A DNA stretch of 64,000 nt from Bacillota bacterium (GCA_023460535.1 JAEWPV010000001.1:59273-123272); one strand, 5' to 3'; positions 1 through 7,985 are shown, counted from the stretch's first letter. Notes: generated by a model from the sequence alone, not told the origin. Numbers and translations are program-made.

Positions 1-61
1 TGTGGGTAACGACGCCATTTAAATAGGGCAAGTAAGTCTCGGCGAATATAGCTATTTTCAT
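1..61 (-). CDS. Glycosyltransferase family 4, N-terminal fragment cut by the window edge
   Basis: Reading the minus strand from 61 gives an ATG with a good Shine-Dalgarno (AGGAGTG about 7 nt upstream) and 20 residues that run off the window edge: MKIAIFAETYLPYLNGVVTH. This is the typical N-terminus of GT-B glycosyltransferases of family 4 (first Rossmann strand, then the NGV-V-T motif of the acceptor side), as in diacylglycerol or phosphatidylinositol glucosyl/mannosyltransferases. Only the first 20 residues are visible, so donor and acceptor cannot be named. The same-strand gene upstream ends about 330 nt away, so it is probably transcribed separately. Confidence 0.7.
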   Translation of the reverse strand, partial: MKIAIFAETYLPYLNGVVTH

Positions 62-388
62 GAAGCACACTCCTGTATTATATAATCCTTCTTTTTAAGC
101 ATCGCCGCTGTTCGTAATACGACAGGTACAATTAATTAGCCGCTAAAAGTAGTATAGCATATTGCACTTAATATTACAGCATTTTTTGGCGAAGCAATAG
201 GGAGTTTCTTTGTCAAATACTATAACGAGGAAGGGGATGGGATACATTCAACTATTGCGAAAGATTGTCCATGTTAGTGATATATTGAGTTTGAAATCAA
301 CAGTTGTGAGAACTGGTGGTTATATACCGAACAAGCTGTTTCCCAGCTGTCACACATACATAGACATATTTAGTGCGATTGCTGATAG
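62..388. other. Intergenic region, no supported gene
   Basis: AT-rich gap of 327 bp between the glycosyltransferase start and the end of the PRK06851-like gene, both on minus. A minus-strand TATACT at about 151-156 could be a -10 box for the glycosyltransferase, but its -35 is poor. A 60-codon TTG frame at 210-392 on plus has no recognisable family and overlaps the 3' end of the opposing gene, so it is not called. No clear terminator was found. Confidence 0.4.
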
Positions 389-1480
389 TTAGCGCGAAAG
401 CGATAGAATGTGTTCCGCGGTATCCTCCGCAGCGACGATAAGGCGCTCATGGTCCAAAGATTGTGTATATATCTTCTCCAGTTTATCGGTAAGCTCTTGC
501 GATTGCTTGAGGATGTTTTGTGCCGCGTCAATCAGCTCATTCGTTGCCCGTTTATTAAACGAAATTCGCTGTTTGCGTACAGACAAAGCCTCTAAGCTGG
601 TGAATCGACGGGAGTGAATCGTTCTGGCGTCATCAAACTTAATAGGGTGCCAATGGTTAGAGGTGATAAACCCAAGCCCTAAATCGGGCACAAAAACATG
701 TTCCAGCTTTTGAAAAGGAGCAAATGGGCACCAGCAGCATATTACATCATATCCGCGCTTCATCGCACCGTCTTTCAGCCGCTGTAGTATTAAATTCGAT
801 GCCGCACCAAATTCATCATCAATTACGTACAGTTGCTTGCAGTAGTATCGAATGGTGTTTTCAAAAAGAAGAATACCTTCCGGTGTTATGGCACTTAGAA
901 AACGACTTCTTTCTTTTGCTTTACGGGATTGCACCTGCTTAATTTCTCTTGACAGCGTACGTTCGCAGAACGAGTCAATCTTGTTTTCATCGGTGCAGGC
1001 ATAAGCGAGGCTGTAGGTATCGTCCAACAAGGAACCCGCTGCATTCACAAACCGAACGCAACGTTCATATAAATGGGTATTCGAATCGGTCAGCTGCATA
1101 ATCTCAGTCTTATGCATCCGTATATGATCGGTGTTGCAAAATTCTCCTAAAGGTAAGATTGTTTCAAACGCATCGTAATACCTCGGTTCTAGCGGGTGCG
1201 GCGCACTGCCGTCAAAAACAGCCGCTCGAAGAGTATGGAATATCAGCCCGTCGCAACAGGACGGATTTTGAGAAGAATGAATGTACTCCGTTTGGTTATC
1301 GTAAGGTGATAGCTTTGAGGCAAGATGGTTGATAAAGGCCTGTTTGCAGGCGCCACCTTTGATAATACAAATGTATTCATAATCATCGATATTATATGAT
1401 TGCTGATAGCATGACACAAATCCTTGTGGCGTAGTGGCACCAAGAAAGAACTTTATGATATTATCAGCAGTGGTGCTCAT
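389..1480 (-). CDS. PRK06851-like two-domain P-loop ATPase homologue with both Walker A motifs degenerate
   Basis: 363 aa; ATG preceded by GGAGGGG. The protein has two homologous halves like the PRK06851 family of tandem P-loop NTPases known from spore-forming Firmicutes. Family landmarks are kept: ATTPQGFVS (15-23), FDGSAPHPLEPR (89-100), LPLGEF (109-114), RFLSAITPEG (193-202), and KLEHVFVPDLGLGF (258-271) followed by TSNHWH. At both sites where the family has GPxGTGKST, this protein reads differently: KGGACKQAF (41-49) and DDEFGAAS (221-228), with no GK[ST] in either. It should therefore not bind nucleotide in the usual way, although the frame is open and the surrounding sequence is well kept. 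Function unknown. The family link comes from remembered motif order, not from a search. Confidence 0.7.
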   Translation of the reverse strand: MSTTADNIIKFFLGATTPQGFVSCYQQSYNIDDYEYICIIKGGACKQAFINHLASKLSPYDNQTEYIHSSQNPSCCDGLIFHTLRAAVFDGSAPHPLEPRYYDAFETILPLGEFCNTDHIRMHKTEIMQLTDSNTHLYERCVRFVNAAGSLLDDTYSLAYACTDENKIDSFCERTLSREIKQVQSRKAKERSRFLSAITPEGILLFENTIRYYCKQLYVIDDEFGAASNLILQRLKDGAMKRGYDVICCWCPFAPFQKLEHVFVPDLGLGFITSNHWHPIKFDDARTIHSRRFTSLEALSVRKQRISFNKRATNELIDAAQNILKQSQELTDKLEKIYTQSLDHERLIVAAEDTAEHILSLSR

Positions 1481-1781
1481 TGATACCCCTCCAACAAATT
1501 GACTATAATATAGACAGCGATAAATACAAACGGCTACAGTTTGCCCTTAGTTCAGGTTATTCAGTATTAGATAAAAAGGTTCCTTTTGATTCATTGTTAA
1601 TTCGGGTTTGAACGTTTTTCATGTACTCTTTTTAATATAAAACAAAGAAAAGCACCTAAAAAAACAATTTAAGCAAAAATCATTTTGGTGTGATAAATAG
1701 AGCGTATAAGAATAAAATAACTATACGACACTTACGTGTGCCGGAATAACGAAAACAATAAAAACGGAAGGATTAAATTGT
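1481..1781. other. Divergent intergenic region
   Basis: 301 bp, strongly AT-rich, between the divergent PRK06851-like gene (minus) and the DUF1540 gene (plus). It must hold both promoters. The only confident elements are the GGAGGGG ribosome site for the minus gene (about 1487-1493) and GGAAGG (about 1766-1771) for the plus gene. No convincing sigma-A pair or sporulation-sigma pair was found, and no small ORF or structured RNA. Confidence 0.4.
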
Positions 1782-2105
1782 ATGACCCACCTAAATTGCC
1801 AGGTTATTACATGCGCGCATTATAACAGCGGTTATTGTTGTAAAGAGCAAATACTAGTTGACGGAAGCAACGCAAGACAGAAAGAGCAAACCTGCTGTGA
1901 GAGCTATTATCCGATGACAGGTGACTATCAAAATTCCATTGAGTGCGAGAATTCTGACCCCAAACAAAGCATTCAGGTTCAGTGCCATGCACAAAAATGT
2001 TATTACAATCAGGATATGATATGCAATGCAGATCATATCAATATTGGCGGTCAACATGCAGATACTCGTGATGAAACACTTTGTACAACTTTTAAGTCAA
2101 AATAA
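1782..2105 (+). CDS. DUF1540 protein with two Cys-rich repeats
   Basis: 107 aa, ATG with GGAAGG upstream. Two tandem DUF1540 units are visible: residues about 4-43 (C-x4-C-x6-C ... TCC-x-SYYP) and about 65-105 (C-x4-C-x6-C ... TLCTTFK). The Cys spacing, the N/Y before the third Cys and the final T-x-C-x-x-F/Y block are the family pattern. DUF1540 proteins are small Clostridial proteins of unknown function, suspected of metal binding. A second, single-domain member lies at 51580-51768. The gene ends one base before a perfect hairpin shared with the convergent hydrolase gene. Confidence 0.8.
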   Translation: MTHLNCQVITCAHYNSGYCCKEQILVDGSNARQKEQTCCESYYPMTGDYQNSIECENSDPKQSIQVQCHAQKCYYNQDMICNADHINIGGQHADTRDETLCTTFKSK

Positions 2106-2143
2106 TGCACAAGACCCATCCCGTTCGGGATGGGTCTTGTGCA
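2106..2143 (-). terminator. Perfect 18-bp hairpin terminator between convergent genes
   Basis: Two perfectly complementary 18-nt arms (2106-2123 and 2126-2143) are separated by only TT (or 17-bp arms with a GTTC loop). On the minus strand the hairpin is followed by TTATTTTG, so it best terminates the alpha/beta hydrolase transcript. On plus the tail is not T-rich, but the hairpin starts right after the DUF1540 stop codon and may serve both genes. Confidence 0.8.
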
Positions 2144-2166
2144 TGTTATAGCAAATTCTATTAAGT

Positions 2167-3108
2167 TTATTTTGCCAAAAGGCGTTTAGAAAGCCATTGC
2201 AGGATATCTTCATATACCTCCTGCCGGTTTAATTCATTTAGTAACTCATGGCGGCAATCATCATAGAGCTTTAAGGTTAAATCGATTACCCCCGTTTTTC
2301 GCAGCCACGAAAATACTTGTTTTGGACCTTTGGTATAGTTGCCAACCGGATCATTACGTCCGGATATCATAAGGATAGGAAGTTGTTTAGGAACAGACTC
2401 CGCCCAACCGGTATGTGAAACTTCTTTTACTAGCGTAAACAATGTACGAAAACCTGCGGAAGTGAAGACATACCCACACCAAGGGTCATTGACATAACGA
2501 TCAACAAGCTCAGTGTCGCGGGTCAACCAATCAAATCCAGTACGCTTTTCGGGGCACCGCTTATTGTAGCTGCCAAAAGCAAGATTATCAAGAAGCTTGC
2601 TTCTGCCCAGTTCCCCAATGCGGTGGGTTTCCAAGTCAGCCAGTAATAAGCTAATTGAAATCGCTAGGTTTGGCCCAGCAGTGCCGGAACAGATATATCC
2701 TGCTAGCCCCTCACCGTATTTGGCAACATATGCACGAGTAATAAAAGACCCCATACTGTGACCCAGTAAGAATATAGGTAAGTCGGGGTATCGTGATTGT
2801 ATAAGAGTACGCAACCGATGAATGTCTTCGACTAGATAAGTAGCCCCATCTTTTGAAGAGATATATCCAAGCTGTTCAGACGATGAAGCGGTTGCGCCAT
2901 GACCGAGATGGTCGTTACCGCACACTACAAATCCATGCTGAGCCAAATAGGCGGCAAACTCGGCATATCGGTCTATGTACTCACTCATGCCATGTGCAAT
3001 CTGCAATACAGCTCGGGGCGGGGTAGAGGGATCCTCCCACAACAGGACGTGCACCGTGTCGTTTCCATTGGAACTAACAAAACCCAGTTGTTGGGTGGCA
3101 ATGCTCAT
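2167..3108 (-). CDS. Alpha/beta hydrolase, monoacylglycerol lipase/lysophospholipase type
   Basis: 313 aa; ATG preceded by GGAGGGG. Serine hydrolase of the Hydrolase_4 family: oxyanion-hole motif IAHGMSEY (38-45), nucleophile elbow GHSMG (116-120, Ser118), acid Asp253 in SGRNDP, and base His287 in DDCRHE. All three triad residues are present. Family members cleave monoacylglycerols, lysophospholipids or carboxyl esters; the exact substrate cannot be read. No signal peptide, so probably cytoplasmic. Located 24 nt downstream of the Usp-domain gene in the same direction, so the two are likely one operon. Confidence 0.85.
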   Translation of the reverse strand: MSIATQQLGFVSSNGNDTVHVLLWEDPSTPPRAVLQIAHGMSEYIDRYAEFAAYLAQHGFVVCGNDHLGHGATASSSEQLGYISSKDGATYLVEDIHRLRTLIQSRYPDLPIFLLGHSMGSFITRAYVAKYGEGLAGYICSGTAGPNLAISISLLLADLETHRIGELGRSKLLDNLAFGSYNKRCPEKRTGFDWLTRDTELVDRYVNDPWCGYVFTSAGFRTLFTLVKEVSHTGWAESVPKQLPILMISGRNDPVGNYTKGPKQVFSWLRKTGVIDLTLKLYDDCRHELLNELNRQEVYEDILQWLSKRLLAK

Positions 3109-3132
3109 GTCCGTTCCCCTCCAAGCGTTATA

Positions 3133-3585
3133 CTAAAGGTTAATCGCCGATTTTTTGGTAGAAATCAAGGTGATATCTCCTTTGAGTCCTACCATGTAAT
3201 AGTCAATGTGCGGCATGGCTTCCCACAGTTGGTTGAGTATCGAATCCACTGTTTGTGGAATGCCTGAAACAACGTTAACGGCGTTATACTCCGAGATACA
3301 GTTGATAATCGTGTCCATTACTTGTTTGTTATAAAAAATATTCATTACGGCACCATTCTCTTTTGATACGCGAAACAGATGTTCAACTGCTTCAAGATCA
3401 CGTGTCGTACCCGAGTCTACGTTAATGACGTAAAGGTTGGTGTGGGTTTTGTCCGCGATTTCTTTACCTCTTTTAATAATTCTTTCACAATTGATCTGGT
3501 CGGTAACACATACGATGGTAGCGCTTAAATGGCGATCATACACACCAAAATCAGTGCTGATTTCATGAGACCCGCTCAAGCTCAT
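3133..3585 (-). CDS. Stand-alone KdpD-type universal stress (Usp) domain protein
   Basis: About 150 aa. It begins with two adjacent ATG codons (3588 and 3585); GGAG lies 2 nt from the first and 5 nt from the second, so the second is preferred. The segment ATIVCVTDQINCERIIKRG followed by LYVINVD matches the start of the adenine-nucleotide alpha-hydrolase-like Usp domain of the sensor kinase KdpD (CVTxxxNCERLIxRG ... LxVLHV). There is no KdpD N-terminal domain, transmembrane region or kinase. The later IPQTVDSILNQLW is also like KdpD-type Usp domains. Likely a small nucleotide-binding or redox/stress protein; role unknown. Probably cotranscribed with the hydrolase. Confidence 0.65.
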   Translation of the reverse strand: MSLSGSHEISTDFGVYDRHLSATIVCVTDQINCERIIKRGKEIADKTHTNLYVINVDSGTTRDLEAVEHLFRVSKENGAVMNIFYNKQVMDTIINCISEYNAVNVVSGIPQTVDSILNQLWEAMPHIDYYMVGLKGDITLISTKKSAINL

Positions 3586-3588
3586 CAC

Positions 3589-3957
3589 TCCGATTATATA
3601 GTTTTTGTTTGCTTTTACAGTTATATACCCAAAACACTTCTAACACACAGCCAGTTTATACTTATGCCGCTCCTATATCTTTTATTATAAAGGAAAAATG
3701 TGAAAAGGATATATACACGCTGTTAACGATGTAGTACTTAGCTCAAAGAAATAACCTACTAAGCAATGTTTACAAATATTGCAACTGAAATCACTTGCTT
3801 ATATTATTATTTTAACATATTTATAATCAGAATCAAGCGGTTTAGTAGTATAAATCAGTATGTTAAACAAAAGGTTTTTGGAAAATAAACCAAAGCGCGA
3901 TTTGCTGCGCTTATTGCAATAACAAAATGAAAAGGACAGCCGAAGCTGCCCTTTTAA
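3589..3957. other. Intergenic region with a 20-bp dyad
   Basis: About 370 bp of AT-rich DNA between the Usp gene promoter side and the rex terminator. It contains an imperfect 20-bp dyad, GCAATGTTTACAAATATTGC (3763-3782; 8 of 9 arm positions match), which could be an operator. A minus-strand TATAAT sits at about 3684-3689 upstream of the Usp gene but lacks a good -35. No ORF or recognised RNA was found. Confidence 0.4.
3926..3956 (-). terminator. Intrinsic terminator of acn-icd-rex
   Basis: Just after the rex stop codon the minus strand reads AAAAGGGCAGC-TTCG-GCTGTCCTTTT followed by CATTTTG: an 11-bp stem with one G-U pair, a stable UUCG tetraloop and a T-rich tail. Confidence 0.8.
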
Positions 3958-4623
3958 CTAGTCCTGCATCAAATCATCGCTTGTATTAGTGAGCATCTCG
4001 CTTGTTCGGTAGCTCAAAATCATCAGGCTGTCACCCAGGTGAACATTTTCCACCACAACATCAGGGTGCGCGACCGCAAAGTCATAATGTGAAAAATTCC
4101 AAAACGACTTAATCCCTAAACCAACAAGCATGTCACTGGATTTTCTGGCGCTTTCTTTGGGTATACACAAAATGGCAACCTGAGGTTTGTGTTCTTCACA
4201 AAAGCTTTTCAGCCGTTCAGATGAGAGAATTTTTATACCAATCAAGGTTTTGCCTATTATCTGCTTATCCGAATCAAAAATGCCAATTAAGTCAAAGCCC
4301 TTATTCTCAAAGTCCATATGCGAGGCGACTGCTCTGCCTAAGTTGCCAGCGCCAAGCAGTATGGTTTTAAACCTCCTGTTGATGCCTAGGATATTGCCAA
4401 TCTCTGTATGAAGCTGATCGACATTGTAACCATATCCTTGTTGACCAAAACCGCCGAAGCAATTCAAATCCTGTCTGATTTGCGACGCGGTAAGCCCCAT
4501 GCGCTGAGACAACTCGCGAGAGGAGATGCGAAGGATGCCGCTGGTCTTTAAATCGGAAAGAAACCGATAGTAGCGGGGGAGCCTTCTAATAACCGAAAGC
4601 GAAACGGACTGGCTTTTGGTCAT
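3958..4623 (-). CDS. rex: Redox-sensing transcriptional repressor Rex
   Basis: 221 aa, the family's normal length (about 210-220). N-terminal winged helix with the family pattern VIRRLPRYYR (11-20) ... ISSRELSQRMGLTASQIRQDL (33-53), followed by FGGFGQQGYGY. The Rossmann fold has the NADH-binding loop GAGNLGRA (91-98). The C-terminal helix for domain-swapped dimerisation is present. Rex binds operators when the NADH/NAD+ ratio is low and releases them when NADH rises. Third gene of acn-icd-rex, 29 nt after icd; the Shine-Dalgarno is weak. A Rex-like operator sits on the promoter of this operon (7933-7950), which implies autoregulation. Confidence 0.95.
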   Translation of the reverse strand: MTKSQSVSLSVIRRLPRYYRFLSDLKTSGILRISSRELSQRMGLTASQIRQDLNCFGGFGQQGYGYNVDQLHTEIGNILGINRRFKTILLGAGNLGRAVASHMDFENKGFDLIGIFDSDKQIIGKTLIGIKILSSERLKSFCEEHKPQVAILCIPKESARKSSDMLVGLGIKSFWNFSHYDFAVAHPDVVVENVHLGDSLMILSYRTSEMLTNTSDDLMQD

Positions 4624-4652
4624 ACTAGATCGCCTGCTTTCTAAGAGAAATA

Positions 4653-5819
4653 TTATAAGGACTGAATGGTTTGCATGACATATTCGCCAAAAGCCTCGCA
4701 GGTAGCGCCGGTATCGCGACCCGTAATCGCAAGCTTTTTCTCCTCAAACATGCAGATATCAAGTGCGCGGGAGAGTTTATCAGCCTCCTGTTGGTAGCCA
4801 ATATGCGAAAGCAAAAGTACAGCGGCGCGCAGCATCGAGCAGGGGTCGGCATACTGTGCACGACCTTCCGCAACCATGCGCGGCGCAGAGCCGTGTATTG
4901 CCTCAAACATCGCATAACGCTTGCCGATATTGGCACTTCCGGCAGTACCCACACCACCCTGGAATTCAGCAGCCTCGTCGGTGATGATATCGCCGTAAAG
5001 GTTGGGCAGCACAAACACCTTAAAGTCACGTCTGCGTTTCTCATCAATCAGTTTCGCGGTCATGATATCGATGTACCAGTCATCGGTAGTGATACCGGGA
5101 TACTCCGTGCCGATATTCTGGCAGATCTTCAGGAACTTGCCGTCGGTAGTTTTGATTACATTCGCTTTTGTAACAATCGAAACACGATCCTTGCCGTTCT
5201 TTTTTGCGTACTCGTAAGCAAGACGGGCAATGCGCTCGGTGCCTTGTGTAGTGGTAACCGTAAAGTCAAACGCAAGATCATCGTTCGCATTCACGCCCTG
5301 AGAACCCACAGCATAGCTGCCTTCTGTATTCTCACGGAAGAAGGTCCAGTCGATACCCTGTTCGGGAACCTTAACAGGACGCACATTGGCAAATAAATCG
5401 AGTTCTTTGCGCATGGCAACGTTTGCACTCTCTATATTCGGCCATGGGTCGCCGGCACGAGGGGTGGTTGTAGGTCCCTTGAGGATAACATGACATTTTT
5501 TCAGCTCTTCGAGCACCTCGTCAGGTATCGCCTTGCCTACCTCAGCGCGCTTTTCTATGGTCAAATCATCTATAACGCGAAACTCCACTCTTCCTTTTTT
5601 TACGTCTGCGGCAAGCAGCCATTCCAAAACCCGCTGTGCTTCTCCGGTAATGGTTGGACCAATGCCGTCGCCACCACATACGCCGATAATAATGTTATCG
5701 AGTGCAGCATAATCAACAAAATCACCCTGCGCCTTCATCTTTTCTACGCGCGCAAGCTGGGCTTCGACAAGCTTCGCGAACTTTTCCGCAGCCTGTGCGG
5801 CAATCATTTTGTTATCCAT
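4653..5819 (-). CDS. icd: Isocitrate dehydrogenase (isocitrate/isopropylmalate family)
   Basis: 388 aa from the ATG at 5819 (GGGG about 10 nt upstream); an in-frame extension to 5903 would overlap aconitase and is rejected. Beta-decarboxylating dehydrogenase features: GGDGIGP (49-55), isocitrate-binding SANVAMR (131-137, the S-x-N-x3-R signature that separates isocitrate from isopropylmalate enzymes), FRENTEG (161-167), metal-binding Asp277 and Asp281 in YGDIITDEAAE, and HGSAP (309-313). It oxidises isocitrate to 2-oxoglutarate and CO2. The cofactor (NAD or NADP) cannot be assigned safely. Lies 40 nt downstream of aconitase and 29 nt upstream of rex; no citrate synthase gene is in the window. 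Confidence 0.9.
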   Translation of the reverse strand: MDNKMIAAQAAEKFAKLVEAQLARVEKMKAQGDFVDYAALDNIIIGVCGGDGIGPTITGEAQRVLEWLLAADVKKGRVEFRVIDDLTIEKRAEVGKAIPDEVLEELKKCHVILKGPTTTPRAGDPWPNIESANVAMRKELDLFANVRPVKVPEQGIDWTFFRENTEGSYAVGSQGVNANDDLAFDFTVTTTQGTERIARLAYEYAKKNGKDRVSIVTKANVIKTTDGKFLKICQNIGTEYPGITTDDWYIDIMTAKLIDEKRRRDFKVFVLPNLYGDIITDEAAEFQGGVGTAGSANIGKRYAMFEAIHGSAPRMVAEGRAQYADPCSMLRAAVLLLSHIGYQQEADKLSRALDICMFEEKKLAITGRDTGATCEAFGEYVMQTIQSL

Positions 5820-5859
5820 AACTGTATTACCCCGTTCCTTAAATTTCTCCAAGATATCG

Positions 5860-7791
5860 TTACTTCGATTGATCTCTGGTGTAACCCAGAAGACCGCCGG
5901 CAATTAAAATGTCTTTTTGTCTCTGCGAAAGAATACAGGTTGAAGTAATCTCCTTACCCGAACCAGTTTTAATCATAATTGGCTGGTCATCTTGAATACA
6001 ACTGAGAATTCCATCCAGTACCAGTGAGTCACCGAGCATGAGCCTGTCGTAGTCCGATTCATCAGCAAACTCCAGCGGCAGGATGCCGGCATTAATCAGA
6101 TTCGCGCGGTGTATTCTGGCAAAGCTCTTTGCAATAACCGCCTTGATTCCAAGGTACAGCGGTACTAGCGCTGCGTGCTCGCGAGAAGAACCTTGGCCGT
6201 AGTTTGTGCCGCCAACGATGATACCCTTTCCCGCAGCCTTAGCCCGTGCAGGAAACTGCTCGTCACAACGGGTAAAGCAGTGGTTGGAAAGATGCGGGAT
6301 GTTCGAGCGATAGGGCAAAAGGTTTGCGCCAGCAGGCATAATATGGTCGGTCGTTATATTGTCTCCCACCTTAAGCAGAACATCGGCTGCAATAGTGTCT
6401 GCAAGGGGAGCAGACTTTGGGAATTCCTTGATATTGGGACCGCGTAAGATTTCAACCGCATCCGCGTGTGCTTCGTCTGCCGGTGGGATGACCATGCTGT
6501 CGTTGATGTCAAAGTGCTCAGGCAGTGTTATATCGGCTGCGCCGCCAAGCGTACGTGCGTCGGTTAATACGCCGGATAAAGCAGATACGGCGGCGGTTTC
6601 CGGGCTTACCAGGTACACGCCGGCATCGGCGGTGCCGGAGCGACCTTCAAAGTTCCTGTTAAAGGTGCGCAGGCTGATACCGCCCGAATTGGGAGACTGC
6701 CCCATACCGATACATGGGCCGCACGCGCACTCAAGGATTCTTGCTCCCGCAGAAATAAGATCGGCCAACGCGCCGTTTTTGGCAAGCATATGAAACACCT
6801 GCATCGAGCCCGGTGCAATAGAAAGACTGACGTCGGGATGAACGGTCTTGCCCTTTAAAATCGCTGCAACCCGCATTAAATCAAGGAAGGAAGAATTGGT
6901 ACAGGAGCCGATGCAAACCTGATCAATCTTCATTGCTCCAATTTCGGTTACGCGTTTCACATTATCGGGGCTGTGTGGGCAGGCTGCAAGCGGCTCAAGT
7001 TCATTAAGGTTAATTTCGATGGTTTCATCATATACCGCACCGTCGTCCGCAGATAAGGGCATATAGTCTGCCTCTCGTCCCTGTGCTTTGAGGAAGGAGA
7101 GAGTAATTTCGTCAGAAGGGAAGATGGAGGTGGTCGCACCCAGCTCCGCACCCATGTTGGTGATGGTGGCGCGCTCGGGAACGGTTAGGCTTTTTACTCC
7201 TTCGCCGCCGTACTCAATAATCTTACCCACGCCGCCCTTTACGGTTAAGCGGCGTAGTACCTCAAGAATCACATCCTTAGCGCTGACCCACGGAGAAAGG
7301 TTACCGGAAAGATTTACTCGCACCATTTTGGGCATGGTGATATAGTAAGCGCCGCCGCCCATTGCCACAGCAACATCCAAACCTCCCGCACCCATAGCCA
7401 GCATACCAATTCCGCCGCCGGTGGGGGTGTGACTATCCGAGCCAATCAACGTTTTGCCGGGGATGCCAAAGCGTTCGAGATGAACCTGATGGCAGATGCC
7501 ATTGCCGGGTCTGGAAAAAAAGATGCCGTGTTTTTTTGCAATGCTTTGAATAAAACGATGGTCGTCCGCGTTTTCAAAGCCGGTTTGCAAGGTGTTATGA
7601 TCGATGTAAGCGACCGAGCGTTCGGTTTTTACACGCGGTACCCCCATAGCCTCAAACTCCAAATATGCCATGGTCCCCGTGGCGTCCTGCGTCAATGTTT
7701 GATCAATTCTAAGACCGATTTCTTCGCCGGGCTTCATTTCGCCGCTTACAAGGTGTTTCTCAATAATCTTTTGTGCGATGGTTAATGCCAC
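5860..7791 (-). CDS. acn: Aconitate hydratase (4Fe-4S)
   Basis: 643 aa, GTG start with GGAG 9 nt upstream. Compact aconitase type: catalytic domain with SDSHTPTGGG (118-127), iron-sulfur ligands Cys297 (in GSCTNS), Cys357 and Cys360 (in CACGPC), then the swivel domain with QGSSREHA (533-540), where the Ser and Arg of the active site lie. All ligands are intact. Converts citrate to isocitrate for the next gene, icd, so the operon makes 2-oxoglutarate, probably for glutamate synthesis in an anaerobe. Transcribed from a sigma-A type promoter overlapped by a Rex-like operator; the 5' leader is about 115 nt. Confidence 0.93.
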   Translation of the reverse strand: MALTIAQKIIEKHLVSGEMKPGEEIGLRIDQTLTQDATGTMAYLEFEAMGVPRVKTERSVAYIDHNTLQTGFENADDHRFIQSIAKKHGIFFSRPGNGICHQVHLERFGIPGKTLIGSDSHTPTGGGIGMLAMGAGGLDVAVAMGGGAYYITMPKMVRVNLSGNLSPWVSAKDVILEVLRRLTVKGGVGKIIEYGGEGVKSLTVPERATITNMGAELGATTSIFPSDEITLSFLKAQGREADYMPLSADDGAVYDETIEINLNELEPLAACPHSPDNVKRVTEIGAMKIDQVCIGSCTNSSFLDLMRVAAILKGKTVHPDVSLSIAPGSMQVFHMLAKNGALADLISAGARILECACGPCIGMGQSPNSGGISLRTFNRNFEGRSGTADAGVYLVSPETAAVSALSGVLTDARTLGGAADITLPEHFDINDSMVIPPADEAHADAVEILRGPNIKEFPKSAPLADTIAADVLLKVGDNITTDHIMPAGANLLPYRSNIPHLSNHCFTRCDEQFPARAKAAGKGIIVGGTNYGQGSSREHAALVPLYLGIKAVIAKSFARIHRANLINAGILPLEFADESDYDRLMLGDSLVLDGILSCIQDDQPIMIKTGSGKEITSTCILSQRQKDILIAGGLLGYTRDQSK

Positions 7792-7910
7792 AACTACTCT
7801 CTCCTCTCAAATATCTTCATATCCCTATATTTTGCACCACGCATATGGTGGTTAATGGTGGTATTTTGCCATAAACAAACGAAAGAATTACATGCAATTG
7901 TGTCGTTTTT

Positions 7911-7939
7911 ATCATATAATAATTACAGGTTATTGTCAA
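7911..7939 (-). promoter_or_regulatory. Sigma-A type promoter of acn-icd-rex
   Basis: Minus strand: TTGACA (7939-7934), a 17-nt spacer, then TATGAT (7916-7911). A perfect -35, optimal spacing and one mismatch in the -10. It is the only strong pair between the GNAT gene and aconitase. Confidence 0.8.
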
Positions 7940-7950
7940 CGAATTAACTA
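7933..7950. promoter_or_regulatory. Rex-like operator overlapping the acn promoter -35
   Basis: Plus-strand TTGTCAACGAATTAACTA matches the Rex consensus TTGTTAA-N4-TTAACAA at 12 of 14 defined positions and keeps the dyad. Its left arm contains the -35 hexamer of the acn promoter, so binding would block RNA polymerase. The rex gene is the last gene of the operon, which supports the assignment as an autoregulatory site. The consensus is recalled from published Rex work; binding is inferred. Confidence 0.75.
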
Positions 7951-7985
7951 AGCTGAGAATAGTTTTAACAAAGGTTGCTGATTAG

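Noticed and set aside
210..392. 60-codon plus-strand frame with a TTG start
   Set aside because: No recognisable family, overlaps the end of the opposing gene and lies in an AT-rich gap; more likely chance.
3715..3735. Second Rex box near TGTTAACG
   Set aside because: Only one half-site matches; the other arm does not fit the consensus.
4671..5396. 241-codon plus-strand frame opposite icd
   Set aside because: Antisense shadow of a clear isocitrate dehydrogenase; its translation matches no family.
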